Below, in pieces: positions 55,480-62,001 of a stretch of 64,000 nt of DNA (positions are counted from its first letter, which is position 1; the number at the start of each line of letters is the position of its first letter). A model generated the notes under the pieces. The model had not been told where the DNA came from. It saw only the letters and a program-made list of their open reading frames with translations, and searched no databases. The stretch lies in the NCBI GenBank assembly GCA_963728495.1, contig CAVSKI010000011.1:682001-746000 (forward strand), written 5' to 3'. The position numbers and the translations under genes are program-made. The stretch comes from JACVRW01 sp963728495. Its GTDB lineage: Bacteria > Actinomycetota > Thermoleophilia > Solirubrobacterales > Thermoleophilaceae.

Positions 55480-57111
55480 CTAGCCGGGCGGCGCCGGCAG
55501 CAGCTTCCCGGGGTTCATGATTCCGGCCGGGTCGAGGCGCTCCTTGGCGGCGCGGAGCACCTCGAGACCGAGGTCGCCGACCTCTGCGCGCATCCAGGGG
55601 ATGTGATCTCGGCCGACGGCGTGGTGGTGGCTGATCGTGCCTCCCTCGGCCATGATCGCCTCGCTCGCGGCCGCTTTGGCCGCACGCCACTGGTCGAGAG
55701 GCGCCTCGGCTTCCTGACGGGCCAGAAACGTGAAGTAGAGCGATGCTCCCGAGCGGTAGAGATGGGAGACGTGGCACATGACGAGCGGGGGCGTACCTCG
55801 CCCGCCGAGCGTGCTGTGAAGGGCCTTGGTGACCGCGGCGTGCAGCCGCGCCAGGTTGCTCCAGCTGGTCGCTGTTTCCAGCGTTTCCACGAACACGCCG
55901 CGGTCGAGCAGCTCGTCGCGGAGGTAGGGGCCCGCGTAGCGGGTGGCCAGCCAGGCCTCCCCCGGCCGGCGGCCCAGCCGCAGCCCGCCGCCCCCGCGCA
56001 GGAGAGCCGAGGTGCGCATGTGCCGTCGCTCGACCTCGTCCGCCTCGCCCTCGAAGCCCACGATGGCCACACAGCCGCCCTCGCGGCCCCGTCCGCGCAG
56101 GTAGGCCTTGGCGAGCCGGTCGCTGGTGCTGCCGCGCGACGCGAGGGCCATCCCCAGGCGAGTCTCCTCCTCGTCCGAGAGCCGGGCCACGTCCGGCGAG
56201 CAATCGGCCTGCTCCATCACGCGAAGGGCCTCGCAGCCCTCGGCGAAGGACCGGAATGACCAGCCCTCGTAGCGGCGGCGCTCGGGCAGCACGCGCACGC
56301 GCAGGGTGGCGTCGCAGATCACCCCCAGCACACCCTCGGACCCCATCACGAGCTCGCGCAGGTCGGGTCCCGCGGCGCTGGCCGGAAGCGCCCGGGCGGC
56401 CAGCTCGCCCGCCGGAGCCACCAGGCGAAGCCCCTCGACCAACTCGTCGATTCGCCCGTAGCCCGTGGAAGCCTGCCCGGCCGAACGGGTGGCCAGCCAG
56501 CCGCCCACCGTCGAATACTCGAACGACTGCGGCAGGTGGCCCAGGGTCAGCCCTTCGCGAGCCAGACGCCGCTCGGCCTCGGGACCGAGGAGCCCGGCGC
56601 CGAAGCGGGCGGTGAGAGAGATGCCATCGATTCCGTCGAGGTCGTCGAGGCGGTGGAGGTCGAGCGACAGCGTGCCCGCGAACCCGTCCCTGACCGGCTC
56701 GACGCCGCCCACAACGCTCGTGCCGCCGCCGAACGGCACCACCGCCACCCTCGCCTCGGCACACCTGCTCAGCACGGTCTGGACCTCCGCGGCCGATCCC
56801 GGCGCCACCACCGCGTCGGGAGCGCTCGAAGCGTCGCCGCTCCGCAGGCGCACCAGGTCGGGGTAGCTCTTGCCGGCAGCATGGAGGATCCGCGCACGAC
56901 GCTCCTGGGACACGTGGTCGGCTCCGACCGCCTGCTCGAGGCGGGAGCGCATCGCCTCGCCCAGCCGCGAGTCGGGCACGCGCACGTCCTCGAACGCCAC
57001 CGGGCCGCTGCGCGCGCCCGGGTCGACCTCAAGCGTCTCGCTGAGCAGGCTCAGGGCGGGATCGGGCAGAACGACCTGGTGGCCATCCTCGCCCCACCCC
57101 CACCACCTCAC
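55480..57111 (-). CDS. FAD-binding oxidase, alkyldihydroxyacetonephosphate synthase-like
   Basis: A 543-residue VAO-family flavoprotein. RWWGWGEDGHQVVL is the AGPS-type opening. The FAD PP-loop is VAVVPFGGGTSVVGGVEP, and HLPQSFEYSTVGGWLATRSAGQ and GSEGVLGVICDATLRV bind the cofactor. The C-terminal substrate side has CHVSHLYRSGASLYFTFLA and the catalytic His cluster ISHHHAVGRDHIPW, ending DPAGIMNPGKLL. Human AGPS makes ether-lipid precursors; bacterial relatives are mostly uncharacterised. GTG 57111 overlaps the SRPBCC stop by 4 nt. Confidence 0.9.
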   Translation of the reverse strand: MRWWGWGEDGHQVVLPDPALSLLSETLEVDPGARSGPVAFEDVRVPDSRLGEAMRSRLEQAVGADHVSQERRARILHAAGKSYPDLVRLRSGDASSAPDAVVAPGSAAEVQTVLSRCAEARVAVVPFGGGTSVVGGVEPVRDGFAGTLSLDLHRLDDLDGIDGISLTARFGAGLLGPEAERRLAREGLTLGHLPQSFEYSTVGGWLATRSAGQASTGYGRIDELVEGLRLVAPAGELAARALPASAAGPDLRELVMGSEGVLGVICDATLRVRVLPERRRYEGWSFRSFAEGCEALRVMEQADCSPDVARLSDEEETRLGMALASRGSTSDRLAKAYLRGRGREGGCVAIVGFEGEADEVERRHMRTSALLRGGGGLRLGRRPGEAWLATRYAGPYLRDELLDRGVFVETLETATSWSNLARLHAAVTKALHSTLGGRGTPPLVMCHVSHLYRSGASLYFTFLARQEAEAPLDQWRAAKAAASEAIMAEGGTISHHHAVGRDHIPWMRAEVGDLGLEVLRAAKERLDPAGIMNPGKLLPAPPG

Positions 57112-57554
57112 GGCTCGGGTCCTCCGAAGAGGGCGTCCAGGCCGTCCAGAGCGCCGCGTAGCTGGCGCGACCCGGCGGCCCGGAACTGCAGCGGCGCGAA
57201 GCGCGCCCAGCCGCGGGGCTTGTTGTCGAGCTCGATCGCCACCTGTGTCCCCCCTGACTCGGCGGGCGAGAGCGAGATGGTGGTGAGCGAGGAGGCCAGA
57301 ATGCGCTCGAAGGGCGATCCCGCCACCTCCTGGCGCCATACCAGCCGCTCCCCCTCGGTGAACTCGACCCGGGTGAAGTCGGCACGCACCGCCTTGCCCC
57401 GGGGCGACCCCAGCACCGTCGTCCACGCCTCAGGCGTGGCCTCCTCCACCCGAGTCACCCCGGGCCACCAGCGCCCCAGCTGCTCGGGGTCGCCGACCAC
57501 CCTCCAGACCTCCTCCGGCGTAGCCGCCAAGACCGTCTCGCGCCGCAGGATCAT
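57108..57554 (-). CDS. SRPBCC family (START-like) lipid-binding protein
   Basis: A 148-residue helix-grip protein: RRETVLAATPEEVWRVVGDPEQLGRWWPGV is the typical first strand and helix, followed by WRQEVAGSPFERILASS and LQFRAAGSRQLRGALDGLDAL. Such proteins bind hydrophobic ligands. Its coupling (4-nt overlap) to the AGPS-like oxidase suggests a lipid or isoprenoid ligand. It starts directly next to the apt stop. Confidence 0.85.
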   Translation of the reverse strand: MILRRETVLAATPEEVWRVVGDPEQLGRWWPGVTRVEEATPEAWTTVLGSPRGKAVRADFTRVEFTEGERLVWRQEVAGSPFERILASSLTTISLSPAESGGTQVAIELDNKPRGWARFAPLQFRAAGSRQLRGALDGLDALFGGPEP

Positions 57555-58076
57555 CTATTCCGAGTGGTAGCGCACCAGGCTGGCGACGTCGTAGCCCTCG
57601 AGCTGCGCACGGCCGCGAAGGAAGGCCAGCTCGATCACGAACGCGCATCCCGCCACCGTCCCGCCCGCCCGTTCGACAAGGCGACAGAGCGCCGAGGCCG
57701 TACCGCCGGTGGCCAACAGGTCGTCGTGCACGAGCACCCGCGAGCCGGCGGGAATCGCGTCCGCGTGCACCTCGAGCGAATCCACGCCGTATTCGAGCGC
57801 GTACTCGACGGAGGCCACCGAGCGAGGGAGCTTTCCCGGCTTGCGGGCCAGGATGAAGCCGGCCCCCAGCTCGACCGCCACGGCCGCACCGAGCACGAAA
57901 CCGCGCGCTTCGGCCGATACCACGTACTGAGCGTCGCGCTCGCGGCCGTAGGCCACCAGCGCGTCGACCGCCTCACGCAGCGCGCTCGCGTCGAGGAAGA
58001 GCGGCGTGATGTCCTTGAACACGATCCCCGGCTTGGGAAAGTCCGGAATGTCCCGGATGTGGTCCTCGAGGGCCAC
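57555..58076 (-). CDS. apt: Adenine phosphoribosyltransferase
   Basis: A 173-residue salvage enzyme making AMP from adenine and PRPP. IRDIPDFPKPGIVFKDITPLF is the signature start, YVVSAEARGFVLGAAVA the adenine side, and VLVHDDLLATGGTASALCRLV the PRPP-binding motif. GTG 58076 gives normal length. It lies 16 bp after ftsR on the same strand, at the end of a run garA-ftsR-apt-SRPBCC-oxidase. Confidence 0.97.
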   Translation of the reverse strand: MALEDHIRDIPDFPKPGIVFKDITPLFLDASALREAVDALVAYGRERDAQYVVSAEARGFVLGAAVAVELGAGFILARKPGKLPRSVASVEYALEYGVDSLEVHADAIPAGSRVLVHDDLLATGGTASALCRLVERAGGTVAGCAFVIELAFLRGRAQLEGYDVASLVRYHSE

Positions 58077-58092
58077 GGGCGCCCGATGTCTC

Positions 58093-58836
58093 TCAGCGCG
58101 CGAGCTTGCGCAGATCGCGGATCAGCAGCAGGTGCTTGAGGTGCGAGGCGATTGCCGCCAGGTTCTCGAGCGCCTCGACCGCCTCCTTGCGCCGCTCGGG
58201 ATTGCGCGATCGCAGCGCCGGAGCCAGGATCTGCTCGAGCAGGGCCGCCTCACGGTCGGCCGAGGTGCGGAACACGCGCAGGTTGCGGCCCCCCACGCCG
58301 TAGCGCTTGAGCTCGGTCACGGCCCGGACGATCTCGCGCTCGGTGTCGTCGTAGAGCACCTCGCCGTCCCGCTTTTCGCCCTTGATAACCCCGTAGTCCT
58401 CCAGCTCCTTCACCAGCGCGGGGTCGGCGCTGGTGTCGTCGAGCACCTCCTCCAGGCGATAGAGCGAGCCCGGTCCGCGCAGCGCAACCGTCGCGCGGCG
58501 AGGCGAGCGTGCCTCAGCCGCCATCGAGTCCTCGCCGCTCCGCGGGGAATCGTTGTCCGCCCGCCCGGCCGCCAGTTCCTGGCGAATCACCCTCAGAGGC
58601 AGGAACTCGTCGCGCTGCAGCCGCAGAATCGTGCGCAGGCGGTCGACATCGGCCGGCGCGTAGAGGCGGTAGCCGCCCGGGGTACGCCGCGGGGACAGCA
58701 GCTTCTGATCCTCGAGGTAACGGATTTTGGAGATCGAGATGTCGGGGAACTCGCGCTCGAGCTGCTTCACCACCGCGCCGATCGTGAGCGCCTTCTCCTT
58801 GCGCGGCGGCGGCCCGCCCGCAACCTCGGTGCTCAT
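58093..58836 (-). CDS. ftsR: MerR-family regulator, FtsR-like
   Basis: A 247-residue MerR-type regulator. The winged HTH LTIGAVVKQLEREFPDISIS then KIRYLEDQKLLSPRRTPGGY and VDRLRTILRLQRDEFLPLRVI matches mycobacterial Rv1828/corynebacterial FtsR, which activates ftsZ. The C-terminal part has a second winged-helix-like domain with LEDYGVIKGEKRDGEVLYDD and a helical tail. It overlaps the FHA gene by 4 nt, reproducing the garA-ftsR pairing known from mycobacteria. Confidence 0.88.
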   Translation of the reverse strand: MSTEVAGGPPPRKEKALTIGAVVKQLEREFPDISISKIRYLEDQKLLSPRRTPGGYRLYAPADVDRLRTILRLQRDEFLPLRVIRQELAAGRADNDSPRSGEDSMAAEARSPRRATVALRGPGSLYRLEEVLDDTSADPALVKELEDYGVIKGEKRDGEVLYDDTEREIVRAVTELKRYGVGGRNLRVFRTSADREAALLEQILAPALRSRNPERRKEAVEALENLAAIASHLKHLLLIRDLRKLAR

Positions 58837-59297
58837 CGCTGCTCCAGGTAGGTGAGCTTGTACTTGCCTACCTGCAGCTCGTCGCCGTCCGTGAGATGGT
58901 GCGACTCGATCCGGCGCTGGTTGACGTAGGTCCCGTTCAGCGAGCCGAGGTCGTCCACGAACAGCCCGTCGCGACGGCGCACCAGCAGGGCGTGATTGCG
59001 GGAAACGGTCACGTCGTCCAGGAATATCTCGGCTTCGGGCGAGCGGCCGATAGTCATCCGCTCATCCGCGAGCATGAAGGCCTCACCGGAGCGCCCGCCG
59101 CCCGACCGGATCACCAGCGTGGCACCCTCGTGGGTGACCTCGTCGAGGTCGACCGCGCGGAGCTCGCCGGCCTCGTCGACCTGGTAGACCTCGGTCGTGT
59201 CGCCGCTGCTGCCCTCGGCCTCGCCGAGAAAGGCGCCGCACTTCTGACAGTAGTTCGCCCCCTCGGCGTTGACGAAGCTGCACTCCGGGCAATGCAC
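58833..59297 (-). CDS. GarA-like FHA protein with N-terminal zinc ribbon
   Basis: A 154-residue protein. Residues 1-22 form a zinc ribbon (CPECSFVNAEGANYCQKC). Around residue 35 comes DTTEVYQVDE, resembling the ETTSVFR site of GarA that PknB/PknG phosphorylate to switch off its enzyme targets. The FHA domain (~65-145) has RMTIGRSPEAEIFLDD, VSRNHALL and DLGSLNGTYVNQRRI. GarA inhibits 2-oxoglutarate dehydrogenase and glutamate dehydrogenase. The GTG start has AGGAGG 8 nt upstream. It is followed by ftsR. Confidence 0.88.
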   Translation of the reverse strand: MHCPECSFVNAEGANYCQKCGAFLGEAEGSSGDTTEVYQVDEAGELRAVDLDEVTHEGATLVIRSGGGRSGEAFMLADERMTIGRSPEAEIFLDDVTVSRNHALLVRRRDGLFVDDLGSLNGTYVNQRRIESHHLTDGDELQVGKYKLTYLEQR

Positions 59298-59315
59298 GGA
59301 GGCTCCCTCCTAGGG

Positions 59316-59582
59316 CTAAACGGGATCGGGGTCGGCGTCCGAGGGGATGCCCTTGCCGGACAGGATGTCGGTCAGCTGCTGCACATCGGCGCCGCTGATC
59401 ACGGACTCCCCCTCTTCGTGCTTCTTGCGCAGGCGATTCACGAGCTCAGCCCGCAGAATGTCGATCTTGCCGTGCAGAATGCGCCTCCTATAGGAGACCT
59501 CCTGCTCTTCTTCGGTGAGCTGCTGGATCAGGTCCTTCAGCTCCTGGTCGGAAAGCGCCCCCAGGTCGGGAAATGTGTCCAA
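59316..59582 (-). CDS. rsiG: RsiG-family protein (c-di-GMP-responsive anti-sigma type)
   Basis: An 88-residue helical protein. LGALSDQELKDLIQQLTEEE is followed by QEVSYRRRILHGKIDILRAE and LVNRLRKKHEEG. This is the RsiG/AmfC ('aerial mycelium formation') family; Streptomyces RsiG sequesters sigma WhiG when loaded with c-di-GMP. The binding motif E(X)3S(X)2R(X)3Q(X)3D appears once, with His in place of Gln. The TTG start has AAAGGA 5 nt upstream, and a TATAGT -10 box precedes it. A GGDEF-HD-GYP gene lies ~2.4 kb away. Confidence 0.82.
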   Translation of the reverse strand: MDTFPDLGALSDQELKDLIQQLTEEEQEVSYRRRILHGKIDILRAELVNRLRKKHEEGESVISGADVQQLTDILSGKGIPSDADPDPV

Positions 59583-59608
59583 CTCAGTCCTTTCAGAGTA
59601 GTGGCCGG

Positions 59609-59614
59609 ACTATA
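59609..59614 (-). promoter_or_regulatory. Candidate -10 box for rsiG
   Basis: Minus-strand TATAGT, with a ~20-nt leader containing the AAAGGA ribosome site before TTG 59582. Confidence 0.45.
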
Positions 59615-59621
59615 CCGTTCC

Positions 59622-60257
59622 TCAAGTAGAGGTTGAGTCTTGACGGATCGCCCGCCATCCATCTTGCAAGTAGAGGGCCGTTGCCGCAAGGGTCATGGCA
59701 ATTCCCACGTAGAGCAGCGCCTCCGGGATCCAGGAGTCGATGACCAGCGCCAGCGCCAGCGCGCTCATCACCGGCCAGACGGCCCAGCGTCCCATCATGT
59801 TCACCTTCAGGTCCATTCCACGGCGCAGCGCCAACTGCGTGAGCAGCAGCATGAAGGCCTCGCGGGCGGCCAGCACGAGCAGCCCCCAGCGGGGCAGCAG
59901 TTCGAACTCCCAGGCCACGATCGCGCCGGACAGCACGAGCAGGCGGTCGACGAGCGGGTCGAGGAGGGCCCCGAGCCGGCTGTACTGGCCGGTGACCCGG
60001 GCCACCATCCCATCGAGGTAGTCGGTCCAGGCGATAATCGCGAACAGGGCGAAGGCCAGGCCGTCGCGCCCGTCATCGGACTGCAGCGCCACCACCAGGA
60101 ACACGGGGATCAGCGCCAGGCGGGCGAAGCCGATCGCATTGGGAATCGTCCAGGGATGCAGCGCCTCACCGCGGCGCGTCTCGGGCGGTGGCCCGCCCGA
60201 GCGGTCGAGCCCGACCAGGCGGCGAAACGTGAGCGGCCGACGGCCGGGTGTGCTCAC
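59622..60257 (-). CDS. CDP-alcohol phosphatidyltransferase (PgsA-like)
   Basis: A 211-residue integral membrane enzyme. The catalytic motif is DYLDGMVARVTGQYSRLGAL then LDPLVD, i.e. D(X)2DG(X)2AR(X)nG(X)3D(X)3D, complete. WTIPNAIGFARLALIPVFL precedes it and four more helices follow. Most such proteins make phosphatidylglycerol phosphate, cardiolipin or phosphatidylinositol phosphate; I cannot decide which. The start overlaps the proS stop by 4 nt. Confidence 0.9.
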   Translation of the reverse strand: MSTPGRRPLTFRRLVGLDRSGGPPPETRRGEALHPWTIPNAIGFARLALIPVFLVVALQSDDGRDGLAFALFAIIAWTDYLDGMVARVTGQYSRLGALLDPLVDRLLVLSGAIVAWEFELLPRWGLLVLAAREAFMLLLTQLALRRGMDLKVNMMGRWAVWPVMSALALALVIDSWIPEALLYVGIAMTLAATALYLQDGWRAIRQDSTST

Positions 60258-61951
60258 GGGAGCGTGTTGAGCAGTTCCGCCGCGGCCGTGGCGGCGCCGT
60301 CCAGCGCGAAAGAGCGCTTCTCCTGTCCGCGACGCACCTGCACCTCGACCTCGCCGGCTTCGAGGCTCTTGCGGCCGATCGTCATGCGCAGCGGACAGCC
60401 GAGCAACTCGGCGTCGGCGAACTTCTCCCCAGGGCTGGCGTCACGATCGTCATAGAGCGTGTCCAGGCCCTCCGCGCGCAGATCCTCATAGAGCCGGTCG
60501 GCGACCGAGCGGGCCTCCTCACCGGGCTTTCCCAGCGTGACCAGTTCGATCTCGAAAGGAGCGAGGGAGCGCGGCCAGGCGATGCCGCGGTCGTCGTGAA
60601 ACTGCTCGATCGCCGCGGCGACGATGCGGGCCGGGCCGATCCCGTAGGACCCCATCCAGATGAGCTGCTCCTGGCCGCTCTCGTCGAGGTAGCGCGCGCC
60701 GAGCGGCTCGGAATAGCGCGTGCCGAGCTTGAAGATGTTGCCCACCTCTATCGCGGGCTCGATTCGGATGCGGGCCCCGCGCGAGCAGAGGTCTCCCTCC
60801 TCCACCGTGCGCACATCCACCCACTCGGTGGCGAAGTCGCGCTCGGGCTCCACCCCCTCCAGGTGGAACCCGGAGCGGTTGGCGCCGGTCACGAGGCCGT
60901 GCAGACCGCGCAGCGCCTCATCGCTGACCACCCTCACGGCGCTGCCCACAGGCCCTATGAAGCCGGGCTCGGAGCCAAAGAGCTCGCGCACCTCTGCTTG
61001 CTCGGCCGGCCGCGCGGGCGCGCCGAGCGCGTTCTGGAGCTTGATCTCGTTGAGGCGGTGGTCGCCGCGCACGAGCACCAGTGTGGGGCCGCTCTCGTCC
61101 ACGATCACGGGCATGGCCTTGATGAGCGCGCCCGCGGGCACGCCCATCATCTCCGTGACCGCCTCGATCGTCCGGGCCCCGGGTGTCTCCACCGGACGCG
61201 GCTCGGCGAGCGCCTCGGGAAGATCGTCCACCGGCTGTGGTGTGGCGCTGGCCACCTGCACGTTGGCCGCGTACCCGGCCTCTGACAGCGCAATGTCATC
61301 CTCGCCCGCCGCGCAGGGGGCCATGTACTCGTGGGCGCCGGTCCCCCCCATCATCCCGACGTCCGACTCCACCCGATACCACTCCAGTCCGGTGCGCTCG
61401 AAGATGCGGTCGTAGGCCTGGATGTGCAGCTCATAGGACTCGTCCAGGCCGGCGGCGTCGCGATCGAAGGAATACGAGTCCTTCATGATGAACTCGCGTG
61501 TGCGCAGCACCGCCGCACGCGGCCGCGGTTCGTCGCGTTCCTTGGTCTGGAAGTGGTAGAGGATCTTGGGGAGCTGGCGGTACGAGCGGATCTCGCGGGA
61601 CACGTGGAAGGTGACGCACTCCTCGTGGGTCATGGCCAGCACCAGCTCGGCGCCGCGGCGGTCGCTGAGCTTGAACAGCTCGTCGATGTCGTAGCGCCCG
61701 GTGCGCCGCCACAACTCCGCCGGGTGGAGTACCGGCATCAGCATCTCCGCGGCGCCGATTGCGTCCAGCTCTTCGCGAACGATCTGCTCCGCCTTGCGAT
61801 GCGCGCGCCAGCCCGCGGGCAGCCAGGTCCACATTCCGGCCCCCAATTGCCGAGCGAGCCCCGCTCGCACGAGCAGCTGGTGCGACACCGCCTCAGCGTC
61901 GGCCGGGGCCTCCCGGGTGGTGGGGAGCAGATAGCGGGAGAGTCGCGTCAC
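60254..61951 (-). CDS. proS: Prolyl-tRNA synthetase (bacterial type with editing insert)
   Basis: A 565-residue class II synthetase. Motif 1 region is WTWLPAGWRAHRKAEQIVREEL, motif 2 includes FHFQTKERDEPRPRAAVLRTREF (split as FQTKERDEPRPR), and motif 3 is MGSYGIGPARIVAA. The YbaK-like editing insert (~220-380) contains KAMPVIVDESGPTLVLVRGD and GPVG. The C-terminal anticodon-binding domain has YEDLRAEGLDTLYDDRD. The GTG start (VTRLSRYLLPTT) has a TATAGT hexamer 8 nt upstream, one of the best leaderless-type promoters here. Confidence 0.96.
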   Translation of the reverse strand: MTRLSRYLLPTTREAPADAEAVSHQLLVRAGLARQLGAGMWTWLPAGWRAHRKAEQIVREELDAIGAAEMLMPVLHPAELWRRTGRYDIDELFKLSDRRGAELVLAMTHEECVTFHVSREIRSYRQLPKILYHFQTKERDEPRPRAAVLRTREFIMKDSYSFDRDAAGLDESYELHIQAYDRIFERTGLEWYRVESDVGMMGGTGAHEYMAPCAAGEDDIALSEAGYAANVQVASATPQPVDDLPEALAEPRPVETPGARTIEAVTEMMGVPAGALIKAMPVIVDESGPTLVLVRGDHRLNEIKLQNALGAPARPAEQAEVRELFGSEPGFIGPVGSAVRVVSDEALRGLHGLVTGANRSGFHLEGVEPERDFATEWVDVRTVEEGDLCSRGARIRIEPAIEVGNIFKLGTRYSEPLGARYLDESGQEQLIWMGSYGIGPARIVAAAIEQFHDDRGIAWPRSLAPFEIELVTLGKPGEEARSVADRLYEDLRAEGLDTLYDDRDASPGEKFADAELLGCPLRMTIGRKSLEAGEVEVQVRRGQEKRSFALDGAATAAAELLNTLP

Positions 61952-61959
61952 GGGTCGCG

Positions 61960-61965
61960 ACTATA
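61960..61965 (-). promoter_or_regulatory. Candidate -10 box, leaderless start of proS
   Basis: Minus-strand TATAGT, then 8 nt, then GTG 61951. Confidence 0.5.
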
Positions 61966-62001
61966 ACCCCGCCGGCCTCAATTTCCGGCCCGAACAGGCC
62001 G

